This document shows positions 25,330 through 37,183 of a stretch of DNA of 64,000 nucleotides, piece by piece (the first letter of the stretch is position 1; each line of letters opens with the position of its first letter). This DNA comes from Chrysomallon squamiferum (lineage: Eukaryota; Mollusca; Gastropoda; Neomphalida; Peltospiridae). The stretch is taken from NCBI GenBank assembly GCA_012295275.1, contig CM022671.1:883501-947500 (forward strand). Reading direction: 5' to 3'. Under the pieces are notes generated by a model. The model ran no database searches. It was not told the origin of the DNA and saw nothing but the letters and a program-made list of their open reading frames with translations. A program made the position numbers and the translations under genes.

Positions 25330-27109
25330 CATGAATGCATGCATAACCTTATTTATAGAATGATATGGATATTATTTTTATTATTATTATTATTTATTTT
25401 TTTTCAGTTTGATGTCATAATAGATCTCTATAGCCGGGGATATCTTTGGTGTAGGCTATATTCAGTAAGTTTAAATAACAAATTCTGAAATTCTAACTGT
25501 AGGCTGTTTGTGCAGTCGGTTATTTATAAAAATGAACCCTTGATCACCCATATCTTTGAATAAAATGGCATGAAATTCTGAAATATAAATAATAAATAAT
25601 TACCTTGTTTAATATTTATTTTTTAATTTTATTTTGTTTTGTTTTGTTATATTACATTAATTTACATTACATTACATTACATTTTATTTTATTTTATTTT
25701 TGTTTTTGTTCATTTTTTAAAAATAATTTATGATGGAAAATAGATTATAAAAATAGCTTTGATTTTTTGTCATCATCATTATCATTATTATTATTTAAAA
25801 AAAAAAAAAAAAATCCTAGTAACATACATATTTATTACAAATAAATGTACTTCTGATATATTGATCATGTTGATGGGGTAACAACTGCAGAGGACAAAAT
25901 AGCACTCAAACATAAATCAGTTTTTAAATAATAAAATATAATGAAATTACACAAAATTTTATTAGAATAAAATATATAAGCAGATGGGTTTTTTCGTTTT
26001 AGTGGGGATATGTAGAAATTATGGTGGAATGGATGACATTTCTTAGTACTCACGTCAAAGGGCCAAACTGGAAACAGACAGAAGAAAACTTTCCTAAAAT
26101 TGTTGTCATGGTTATGGCTAATGGTAAATTCCACAACTGATCATTAATATGAAATTTGATGTTTTGTTTCGTCTACAACAGAGCAGAAAGAGAAAATCTT
26201 TTTTTGTTTGTTTTAATGTGCCTAATATATTGGCATTTGTATTTCCACATTAGTAATATATAAAGATATCTAATATATATTTCTTTAATGTTTCCTTTTT
26301 TTTGTAGATTATCTGTTTAATTATTTGCAATAATTATAGAAATGAATTAAGAATAAGGTGAATATACAATATGTAAATTCGTGTTTACTATTAGGTTTCA
26401 AGACTCCAATGGGTTTCCTGGCAGTTGGCAGCTTACAGATACTGCCATTGTGGCTGTACTGTTACGAGACAAATTTTCTTACTGAGACATTGCTGATGCC
26501 GATGTGGCTGCAGTTGTTTGGCATAGCTTTGCTGGTTGTAGGAAGAACAATCTGCTTTAGTGTGGAGGTGAGTAGATAAGAAAATTATTGTTTAATACAG
26601 ATTTAACAAAGAATTTGGGAAGGTGTAAGGAAGCTAAAATCCTTTTTCTAATTAATCTTCTAAAGTTATCAATGTTTTGGGCTCACAAGAGAAACTTCTC
26701 CATTGAATGCCCAGACTTATGTGTTCTGTTCCTGATTTTCACAGCATGATATAGTATTATCAGATTTTACTATCCACAAAAAATACAATAAAATCAAATG
26801 ATGTAAAATATATTTGGACTGTTTGTTAACTATCAGAATGCTTGTTAGAAAGAGGAATCTTATAGATAAGTTACTTACTAAAACAAAACTGCATTGTGAA
26901 TAATTTCTATAAATCAACACAGTCAAAAGTTCAAGTTAGCATAGTATCAGACTAATCAAGTGCTCCTACAATTATCAAGTGTTGAATCTATTGTACACTT
27001 TTAATTTTTCTCTGATTTTCTTACTTGTCCATTTTCATTGTTTCAGCTGTTCTATCTGAAATACCATATCAAACAACTGCTATACCAGGATGACAGCAAA
27101 GACAGATAA
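24337..27109 (+). CDS. CDP-alcohol phosphatidyltransferase, CDIPT (PI synthase)-like
   Basis: Seven exons: 24337-24376, 24834-24929, 25136-25191, 25408-25464, 26003-26123, 26395-26567, 27047-27109. They sum to 606 bases, giving 201 residues and a stop in one frame with GT-AG sites. The start MGLDVLLYCPNIIGYIRI resembles the N-terminus of CDIPT. Residues about 44-68 carry the full catalytic signature D-x2-D-G-x2-A-R-x8-G-x3-D-x3-D (from DAVDGIVARRF to FDVIID). The enzyme family joins CDP-diacylglycerol to an alcohol in the ER membrane; CDIPT makes phosphatidylinositol. Several hydrophobic helices follow. The part after the last catalytic Asp differs much from vertebrate CDIPT as I recall it, and the protein is about 12 residues shorter (213 is usual), so inositol specificity is inferred rather than shown. 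The enzyme family itself is secure. Confidence 0.9.
25284..25327. repeat. (CA)n microsatellite
   Basis: About 22 CA units in the third intron of the CDIPT-like gene. Confidence 0.95.
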
Positions 27110-27249
27110 AGAAGAAATGTACTCATGTGCAGAAGTAGTGTTACTTTTACAAGAATATTTAGTATCATATATGTAATATAACCCAGTGCTAATCTACTTA
27201 TATTAGTAGTCTAAATTGTCTAGTATCATAAAAATAATAATGTCTGAAG

Positions 27250-27255
27250 AATAAA
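27250..27255 (+). terminator. Candidate poly(A) signal of the CDIPT-like gene
   Basis: AATAAA lies 140 bases after the stop codon at 27109, a normal spacing for a short 3' UTR. The downstream sequence is T/A-rich. Longer 3' ends cannot be excluded. Confidence 0.45.
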
Positions 27256-30200
27256 TTGCATGTGAGTTCCGCATAATTTTCTTCAGCCATTTTCATAGAA
27301 AATAGTTAAATTATTTTTTGTGTAGAATTTGGTAGGTTGTTTTATATTTTGTTTTATATAAAGTATTATTGTTATATTCCAGCTTTTGCCATATTATTTA
27401 AATATGGTATAAAAGGTTCTTATTATTTTAACTGTATTGTATTTATTTAAAGTTTTATAATATTGGGAAATAGATTTATGTGTCAAAATATTTATTCAGG
27501 TGAATGTTTTTTTTACCCAGTAACCACTTTTAGAAATATACATATTAGGTAGTGGAAGCTTTTCAGTATCAGGTTAATTTATTTTTTATTATTTTTTCAG
27601 TTACTTAAAGAGTTACTTCATTTTAAATATACTTCTTAGTGACCGTTTTATTATTTTTCTCCACACTGGTAATAGTAAAGTATGACAATAACATTACTCT
27701 CCAGTGAAGTACAGATGCAGCTATTTATCATTCTTTATTGCTTATAAACTTGGCATAAAACATAATATATATAAATGTATTAAAACAGTCTGTAGACAGA
27801 AATAAACCAGTGATTTAGACACTCCAAGTGTAAATTGCTGATAAAATTAAAATACAGATACATATATTTACACGCAAACAAAAAAGTGTTTTGATTATTT
27901 GTTCACACTGCTAAATGTAATCTTTAATATACATTAGAACAAAATATTTTGTTTGTGTGTGTGACGTGAAATTTCAAATATAGCAACTAATGTTCTTTTC
28001 TTGAAAGGGGAAACAAATTAATTTTGATAATTTAAACTGGCCAATAAGAAAGCAACCATGTTTATGAAGAATTTATTTCTCTTTTTCAAGAAATTTTATT
28101 CTTTTTAATTAATTTCATTAAATGCAAGATTTATAATAGAAATGAATTTAATCAAATAAAGTCAAGTATATCATAAATCATACAAAATAACAAGAAGTTA
28201 AAACATAAATAGTGTTTTTCATTGAAATAAAGTACCATTAATGTGAAAATTCCTTCCATCTAATGAGAATTTAATTTACATTTATATGAATGCTTTATTT
28301 ATAAAATAAAAAAATCTAGATTCATGTAACTGTTTAATTCCAAAAGTACTGAACCTGAGCCTATAATCAAAACATATCCACTTTTACAAAATACTCTACA
28401 TAGAACATGTGATAGTTTAGTTGTTTTTCAATGATATCCACATACCTTATTTAACATGCACAAATGAAATGTGTATGCATGTTTAACTTTCAGACTTTGC
28501 CTTTGTTGTACAAGTGATAGATAAACTGAATGCAATGTGTCTCTTTTATTAAGAGGTAACTAAGTGAAATGCTGAACAGTTTGTATGCAGATCAGAAAAA
28601 TCTTTATTCTTAGTTGTTTATATGTATTACAGATTAATGAAATAATGTAGTATATTATATCAGTTCTACACTTTTTCTTCTAATTAAACATACAGAAATT
28701 AAAATGGGCAAATAACCCAGGGAGTACATAAGTTACAATGTTGAATTTTTTTTTTTTTTTTTTAAAGATATTAAAGATTGTTTCTTTCTCGCTGTCTCTG
28801 TAATTAAAACTTAATTTGTTTTGAAGGTTATTATACTATAATGATGCAGAAGATCATCAGTGAATGGTTATTATAAAGAAAATGCCTCCTTTATACAATG
28901 GATCCAACATGAGATTATGTTTTCTGTTGAGCAAAAATCTTTATTTAAAGTGTATACAGGCTATTTATCTAGCATAAAATATCCTATACTTTTTCTTTTT
29001 GCAATTTTATAATTTTATAATAGTTATATTATTTATCTAGCAAAAAATATCCCTGGAACATTATGTAATTTTCTCAAAGAAACAGCAGTATTTTATCATA
29101 AGAAACTTGTAATGGCATTAGCTACAATTATTTAAAACTGACATGTACAACTGTGTGTGTGTGTGTGCTGTTTTTAATATAAAGTATGTTATCCAAGTAT
29201 ACTGTATTAAAATAGAGAATATTTCTTTTGTTTTACCTTTGATATATTATGTACTCATATTTAAAATCTTATCAACTCAGAATTTTAGACTGCTTTGTAT
29301 ATTTTGATTTGCAGTTAGAGGTAAATTCTGTTTATAAGACTGGTTTGGTTCATTAACCTTTTTTAATGTTTTTGTTACAATTTTTATTTATTTTATTAGA
29401 GAGTATACTACTGTTTTACTGTTGTTGACTTTTTTATAACATTTACTCATTAAAATTGTATTGAGAATATGCATTTCAAAACACACACATATCTACTTCA
29501 TCTTTATACCTACTTATTTAGCAGATCAGTTTAATCATTTATGGTCTTACATGACTATATAATACATAAATACACACACTTCAGAAATACATTTTAAAAG
29601 ACAAAAAATTATTTTGTTGTTTATTTTCTTACACCATCATTATTATTTCTGTATATAAATACACATACTGGGATCAGACATTTTCAAAGAGAAAATTACA
29701 TTATCATTCATTACTTATGAATGCAAAAATATCAAATTCTTTTCCAATCAGTGTTCCATAAATTATGCTTGCCTCTGATAAAGACAGGTACATTTGTTGA
29801 TAAACACCAGTCTTATGACTGATGTCTTTCTTTAAAACAAATCATATTAATGTCTATTTTACTTCTGTAATAAACTCTTATTAAGAAAAAAAAATGTGAA
29901 AATATAAAACAAAAAAGTTGAATTCACACAATCATATGAATTAATAGGTTTTAATTTTAATTATTTTTCTTAATATTATTGTTTATTAAAATTTATCTAT
30001 GCATCTTTTTTCTTCAGATATCTATTTTAGTAAATATTATGAAAGTATTTTTATATTAAAAATTTACCATTATACTTGTTGAATTGTTTTTGTTTTTTTT
30101 ATGACTTTGCATCATTTCTCTTTAAAACATACCCATGTAGTTTTTGATTATATAAATATTAAATTATGGAAGACCTCCAAATACCTATCTTGTCTATTTT

Positions 30201-30589
30201 AACATAATTTTTTGTATTTTATTTTTTAACAATCAAAGAAACTTTGTGGACAATACATTAATGGCAATGGTTTTGACTATTGCTTTTTTTATTTCTAAAA
30301 TAAATTTTATTATTATTACTACTACTGCTACTGCTACTGCCACGGTGTTAAGTGTTCTCCACGCATGAATCATAAATTAAATGTAATGCCTTAAAGGTCA
30401 GTTCAGAATGAACGGATGCGACAAATTTAATTTTGGGCAGCTATTGTATGTAAACATTTGCTTAGTGATTATCTCCCGTGTATCCGTCTTTTTTAAATGA
30501 TAGCAAGAAAAGTAATTCCTTCCTGTTGTTTACAAATTACGTTGACCGGTTATAAACTTTTAACATAATTGTCACTGTTAGTCAGTGAG
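27256..30589. other. Intergenic AT-rich stretch, no gene seen
   Basis: About 3.3 kb between the CDIPT-like gene and ALG2. Both strands were read and no exon with convincing splice sites or recognisable protein was found. It holds poly-T near 28747-28762, a short GT run at 29153-29166 and generally AT-rich sequence. The final 250 bases before ALG2 are richer in CG and probably include its promoter. Confidence 0.6.
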
Positions 30590-31794
30590 ATGGTTAATGT
30601 TGTGTTCTTACATCCTGATTTAGGAATCGGTGGTGCCGAGAGAGCTGTCATTGACGCTGCTTTGGCATTACAATCGCACGGACATAAAGTTCAATTTGTG
30701 ACAGCACATCATGATGAAACGCATTGTTTTCAAGAAACTAAAGATGGCACTGTAAAGGTTACTTGTGCAGGCGACTGGTTACCCCGTAGTTTCTGCGGAA
30801 AATTTTATGCATTTTTCGCCTATTTGAGAATGATATACGCTGCATTATATCTTGTATTTTTCAGTGATCTTCAGTTCGATTTGGTTTTCTGTGATCAGAT
30901 ATCTGCATGTATTCCAGTTCTGAAATTAACTAAAACGAAAATTCTTTTTTACTGCCATTTTCCAGATATGTTATTAACAAAAGGACCAGTTTTCTCAAAA
31001 TGATATATCGAGCTCCAATTGACTGGCTTGAAGAAAAAACTACTGGAATGGCTGATTGTGTGCTTGTAAATAGCAAATTCACAGCTGGAATTTTTCATGA
31101 CACTTTCTTGTCTCTGACCAGTATTTATCCTAAAGTACTTTATCCAATTCCCGATTTTACATCTTTTAAAGAGCCCATTGAACCACCAACAGAAAACCTG
31201 ATACCACCAAACAAAGACCTAGTTTTTCTTTCAATAAATCGATATGAAAGAAAGAAAAACCTTGCTCTTGCACTAGAAGCATTTGGCATTCTTAGACAAA
31301 ACTTCCCAGATTTAAAATATATGCATCTTATAATGGCAGGAGGCTATGACAATCGAGTAAAAGAAAATGTTGAACATTACCAAGAACTGAAACAGCTTGC
31401 TGAAAAACTAAATCTAACCGAACATATTACATTTCTGAGATCATTTACAGATTCAGAAAAGAAAACATTGCTCAAATATTCCTCCTGTCTTCTGTACACA
31501 CCAGAAAATGAACATTTTGGAATTGTCCCTATTGAAGCTATGTACATGATGTGTCCTGTTATAGCTGTTAACAGTGGGGGACCAGTGGAGACTATAGCTC
31601 ATGAAGAAACAGGATTTCTGTGTGAACCTACTCCTGTAAGTTTCTCTGAGTACATGGAGAAATTTATTGTTGACAGAAACCTGAAACAAAAGATGGGATC
31701 ATCAGGCAGAGAACGAGTTTTGTCCAAGTTTTCTTTCAAAGAGTTTTCAAACACTTTAAATGACATTGTTACAGAGTTGGTTGACAGAAAATAA
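30590..31794 (+). CDS. ALG2: ALG2, alpha-1,3/1,6-mannosyltransferase, single exon with one frame break
   Basis: The protein starts [20 protein letters not shown], typical of ALG2 and other GT4 glycosyltransferases with the nucleotide-sugar loop GGAER. Later come [28 protein letters not shown], the E-x7-E region [12 protein letters not shown] and VNSGGP, all characteristic of ALG2. The enzyme adds the second and third mannoses to the lipid-linked oligosaccharide on the cytosolic face of the ER. Frame 1 runs from the ATG at 30590 to a TGA at 31001-31003; the family-conserved sequence continues from [16 protein letters not shown] in another frame. The shift lies near the T run at 30990-30993, where one base appears to be missing; with it the coding length would be about 401 residues, close to the usual 416. 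The rest is intact, so an assembly error is more likely than a dead gene. Confidence 0.95.
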
Positions 31795-31834
31795 AATATT
31801 GTGTATTAAAATTGCTTGTAAATATGTTCATCAA

Positions 31835-31840
31835 AATAAA
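31835..31840 (+). terminator. Candidate poly(A) signal of ALG2
   Basis: AATAAA occurs 41 bases after the ALG2 stop codon, overlapping a second A-rich repeat of the same word. Its position fits a very short 3' UTR. Confidence 0.45.
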
Positions 31841-34015
31841 TAAGTGAAACAAGAATTAATGAGCTTTTTAAATGCTGCACAATCTAGTTTGTTTATAGGC
31901 ATTTTAGTGTTTTTCATTACTATATCAGTAAAGTCTTAACTTATTAAGAGAGGATTTTAAAGCATTAAGTGGAAAATTGTTTTGTTGTAATATAAGGTAA
32001 ACAAGCTCAGAAATATTTTTTTTCATCAATTTCAAATTTATTTTATAAATATTTAATAACAATTTGCTTTGTTAATGAAATGGACCTTAATGTTGCTCAA
32101 TCATGTTATCAGATATGTTAATAACAAAAAAAAAGATTCTTGGGTTAAACCCCCAAAATAAGACTTACAAAATACAGAATATACTTGGAAAGTTGGTTTT
32201 TAGGACTAATAAATGAAGCTAGATAAAGCTTATATTTTATTACTTTGAACAAAATACAAAAACAAGACAGAATAAAAGACAATTTATTGTTCGTTGCAAA
32301 GCCCATCATACAGCACATTGCAAAATCAGATTCATGATAAGTAACACACTTAATTGGTCCATTTTGTAAGTTAAAAACATCAGTATTGTAACATAAGAAA
32401 CTTATAATGGCATTGAATACTTAATGATAAAAAAAACATTTCCTATTTTGTAAAAAACTAATAACCAGATGTCTGACTGTTTATCCAGCACTGTTTGGCA
32501 CAATGTTTATGTATAAAAATAAATGCTGTCAACACATTTGAAATTTTTAAAATAAATTTTTAAGAATCATATTTAGAATTTTCATTAAATTGTATTTCAA
32601 GAATACTGTTTCAGAAATTCTTTTTATACACATACATTAAGGGTTTAAATGAATAGCATTTAACAATGGTGGCAGAAACTATCATGCATTTATATAATGA
32701 TTACAATTATGAAATTTTGCATATCATGATGTAAACAATGGTGCAAAATGTAATATTTCTTTATAGTTACAATTTTTTGAAATCTTTAATAGATACAACT
32801 GTAGAAGTACAAAAAATTATTCTTGCCATTGTAAACATGATTTATTACTATATTAATAATACAGACTGGCAACAGACTAGATTGACACAGCTAAATGACA
32901 TTGTCTCAACACAATTCCTACTGACTTGATCAATATTAAAATATTATATAAATAATTTAGATAAATGCCAAGAATTTAAAAATGTAGAATTAGCATAAAC
33001 ATTTTTTTTTTCAAAGATTTTTTTAATTAACATATTTACACAAATGTACATACTTTGAATATGTTAATCTAAATGTTTTTTCTTCTTTAATTGTTAAAAT
33101 GCAAATAAATTATTAAAACAAATGTAAAAATAAACCAACACCAGTACAAATGAATTGTAATTGATAAAATTGGCACTAACATGCATAATACAACACCTAC
33201 TAAGACCTGCCTGTAATTACAGGTCAGTAATAATTCATAAACATTATTGCCTAAAATTATGTTTCATTATATCACCTGTTTTAAAAGAATTTCATTAATT
33301 CCAAACAATCTGGCATAAGCAAATTAACAGGTCTATTCAGGTAATGAGTTATTGGCCCCTGTTCAAGAGATTTATTTTATTACAGATTACCATACATTCA
33401 AAATAGCTAAATATAAACTTAAAACTATTATACAATCTTTTGTGTATAAAACATTCTGGTTGTAAAACCAGATTAAGCATATTTGGAAATCATACTTATA
33501 AAATTACACACATGGTCAGATAGGTGTTTTCATAACAAACAAGTACAAATAAATAAATAAAAACTTTTTAACATTTCAGCCAATAGTACTAAAAATAAAA
33601 CTAATAATAAAAACCATAACACCAGTCAAAAATGGTAACCATTCAAACAAAATATTTTAAAGTATTTATTATTTACTACTTATATTTCATTATTGTTATT
33701 ATTATTATTGTCATTATTATTTATTTATTTCATCACAGATTTTCAAACTCATTAACCATCAAATATTAGATGTATATTAAATTAGTAGTTGTTACAATTA
33801 TTTGTTCATATTTTTAATTCATTTTTAAAGGTATCATGCTGATTAGAAATTAAGTAATACAGAAATCTCATTGAAAAATAATAATAGCAAAATGAAAAAC
33901 ATTACATTTAAATAAATTTAAAAAGTATCTAATGCCCACAGAAAGTTAGTTTATTTTAAATTGTGTTTCCATTGTCAAATAAAATTTATATTTAAACATG
34001 AATATGCAAGTTTAA
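31841..34015. other. Intergenic AT-rich stretch between convergent ALG2 and FABP genes
   Basis: No exon was supported on either strand. The region is AT-rich, with a TTA/ATT run near 33690-33730. It probably includes 3' UTR of one or both convergent genes. Confidence 0.6.
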
Positions 34016-34021
34016 TTTATT
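34016..34021 (-). terminator. Candidate poly(A) signal of the FABP-family gene
   Basis: tttatt on the plus strand reads AATAAA on the minus strand, about 120 bases past the stop codon at 34143-34145. Confidence 0.4.
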
Positions 34022-34142
34022 AACCAGTTAATTCAGGTCAGGTCAGATCAGGTCAAAACAATTAAAAACAAAAATTTAATGTAATCAAAAAAGTGTTGCA
34101 GGATGTAAAAATACTGAATGTCGGCAGCTAGTGAAAACTTCA

Positions 34143-37100
34143 TTATTCTACCTTCTCATAAATTCTTGTACAGGTGACATCTTTTGCTGTAAGAACCTGA
34201 AACATTAACATGAAAACTATTTTATGTAAATGAAAAGAAAATCTTAGAAAGGTTGAACATGAATGATTTACAATAATTTCAGAACCAGAGGGAAATAAAA
34301 AATACATGTTTTACCTTTTTCTCTGTGTATCTGCTGTAATATCTAAACATGCTGGGAATTTATATTTGAGTAAAATGTAATAATATACTGAGGAAGAGCA
34401 TAACATTTAAAGATTCTGTAAAATGAATCTTCAACTGAATACTGTGCAAAATGATGTTCATAAGATTTACAATTATTTACCACCTGTTTTATTCTAAGTG
34501 AACCACCTCATCCCACCAACTGTGATTGGTTGCTATACATGATTATGCTAATCCATGTCACTAAATACATTTTACACAAAGAATACTGAACTTTTCCTAA
34601 TATTATTACTTTGATTTTTATACCAAACTGAATAAAATATCTCATCAAAATAGTTATAGAATGTTTAACATAAATAATGAATGAAAATCCCTAAATAAAA
34701 CTGCTATGTGTTTCCTTATTTTAATTTAATAAATTATCTTTCCACTAAGGTTTTTAAATATTTAGTATTTAGAAATCTAACAGTTATAGACCGTATATCT
34801 AAAACCTCGGCTATTTTGGTATTTAGCTTAAACTACTGAAGTGATTAACAGAAATAATTCCTTTACAAAACAGCACTAGTAGAACAAGGTTTATAAACTT
34901 AGCTGGAATGAACTGTGAAATGTTTGCTGTTGATAACAGCCCTTGAGACAGTATCAGTGTGGGTTCAAAGGTTGTACTGTATGCAACTGTTAAATACTTA
35001 TCTTAAAGGACCTAATTAAAATGTTTATTTTCACCTCTACTGATAATATATAAAATAACATAATAAGTTATTAGATAACATCTTGAAAATCGGCACATTC
35101 CAACAGTTCTCATTCATACATAAACAGTAATTTCTGAAACAAATGTTTTAAATAATAGCTATATCAATCGGAATAGTAAAATACCTTTATCTTTTTTATA
35201 TTTGATGACCCAGAAACATTTAATTTACCAATATTTTAAACTCTAGGTGCATCATAAAGGTTTTGTTACATTTGTTATTTTTATTTTACTTTATTTCCCC
35301 AAAAATTTCATTTCTTGTTTATTTTAGGTTAATATAATTTCTGTCAACCTATTTTTTTTTAAACATCATAATTTGAGAAATGAATATATTTCAAGATAAG
35401 AACAGTGAAATGACTGAAATAAATATTGCTTCAAACTGTTAACTAACATTATGTGTATACTGCCCTGTAAATTAAATGTTACATCAAATGTGTGTGTTCA
35501 GGTTGTGCTAACCAGTTCACTAAAGTGAGGCATGACAGCAAACTGCTGCAGGCTTATAAATCCACAAACATCACAACCATCTGTCACAACAAGGATGATA
35601 TTACCAAGATGCATTACATAATCGAAACAAGTGAACAGAAAGCCACACAGGGAAGTCTTGGCACACTGAAATACTGCTGAAAAGTTTTAACAATGAGTAG
35701 TTTGGGATGGGCAATGAATCTGGTAAAGAAAAAAACCCAAACTTCAACAAAAAGAAAAGAACAAATGAAACATATATATTAAAAAAAAAAAAAAAAAAAA
35801 AAGGTGAATGAAGCAATCTAAAATCAAATGATAAAAAAAAAAAAAAAAAAAAGTTTTACTTTATTATTCAATTACAAATATCATAAAAAGCCTAATAATA
35901 AAGATATATAAAGAAGCAAATACTGAATGCAACTTTGTTAGAAAATGCTGCAAAGTTAAAAGTACAGACTATAAGTTCAGGGAAATAAAAGCTAACCCAA
36001 TCTGAATTGCTTTTAAAGCTTGAAATGAAAAAACAAATCCTGGACACAACAATCAGTGACAAGTCTATCACATGTTGATGTATATCAGTTCTGAATAATT
36101 TTATTGGAGGGCATATGGAAACTGTAAAGGTAGAATAAAGAAACTTCAAAGGAAAGATAATTTTTTTACAGTATAAATATTTGTTGCTGAAAGTCTGGCT
36201 GGTCTGTATTTCCTAAATAATCGCCATTCTGTTCAGGAAATTTGAATGAACTTCACTTTAGTTTTCATCACCTCTAACTACCATTAACACATGAATATAC
36301 AATCTTATAAACACACCGTTTTAGAAATAAATACAGAACTCCTCCATAATTAATTAAGTTGGCTTAAGGGTAAACAAAATATTCTGACATCTCTAAGACA
36401 ATCAAGACCAAAGTCATTACTCCACATATAAACCGACTACATATATTAACTTTTCTTCAAAAAGAGATAACTGTAGTAATGAAATTACTGTAATACAAAC
36501 ATTTATTTGATCCACTGAATTTTGTTTCTTCCATAATGGTATTTAAATGCATTTAAACTTACCATGTTCATTTTGCTACCATCAAAATCTCTAGTTATCA
36601 CAGACGGGGGTTCACCTTGTTGGTCATGTATCAGTTTCTGTCCCTCTAGTGTACAAGTAGACTGAAATAAATAAATCATAGATATTTTATTGATGAAGTT
36701 CACAAAAATGAATACCGGTTGAAGGGATATGAACATATTATGGTCAGTTTTCCTTTTATTAAATGTGAATATTTTTTTGTTATTGTTTCATTTTGTTTTT
36801 CTGATTTTTTTTAAAATAATTGATACCAACTGAAACACTATCTAAATTCCATGTGAAAAACAAAATGCCTGCAGAATGGAATGGTTAACATTACAAACTG
36901 ATGCCTATTCTGGTTTAAAATGATTTAAATAAAATATAATTAATAAACAAGATGTAGGATTTTAAAACCCATGATATTGCTGGGACAAATAAAATTAATT
37001 TGAAATTCACCTTCACTTTTCTGCCATCTCCCGTGACTTCTTCAAATGGTTCTCCAATTTTAAAATCCAGTTCAGTTGTTTTGAAGGTAGTAGTTGTTTT

Positions 37101-37183
37101 GATGTTCCAGTGGTCTCCATCCACAGTTATTTCTTGCACAGGTTTAGCAGAACCAGCCAACTTTCTCAGCAAATAGCCAACAC
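34143..37183 (-). CDS. Fatty-acid-binding protein family (FABP/CRABP), exons 2-4
   Basis: Three exons on the minus strand: 37183-37011 (173 bases, phase 1 start), 36661-36563 (99 bases) and 34196-34143 (54 bases including the stop). The exon lengths and phases copy the classic four-exon FABP gene, whose second exon is also 173 bases. The protein reads GVGYLLRKLAGSAKPV, then DGDHWNIKTTTTFKTTELDF, GEPFEEVTGDGRKVK, STCTLEGQKLIHDQ and finally TAKDVTCTRIYEKVE. The last exon holds the R-x-Y pair that binds the lipid carboxylate. The protein would be a cytosolic carrier of fatty acids or retinoids; the exact ligand cannot be read. The first exon (about 24 codons, start to a single G) was not found up to 42 kb. 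It may lie in the N gap at 39632-39831 or have escaped my eye. Confidence 0.93.

Noticed and set aside
35492-35680. Plus-strand 62-codon open frame in the FABP introns
   Set aside because: No recognisable domain, no splice or promoter context, and it lies within an intron on the other strand.
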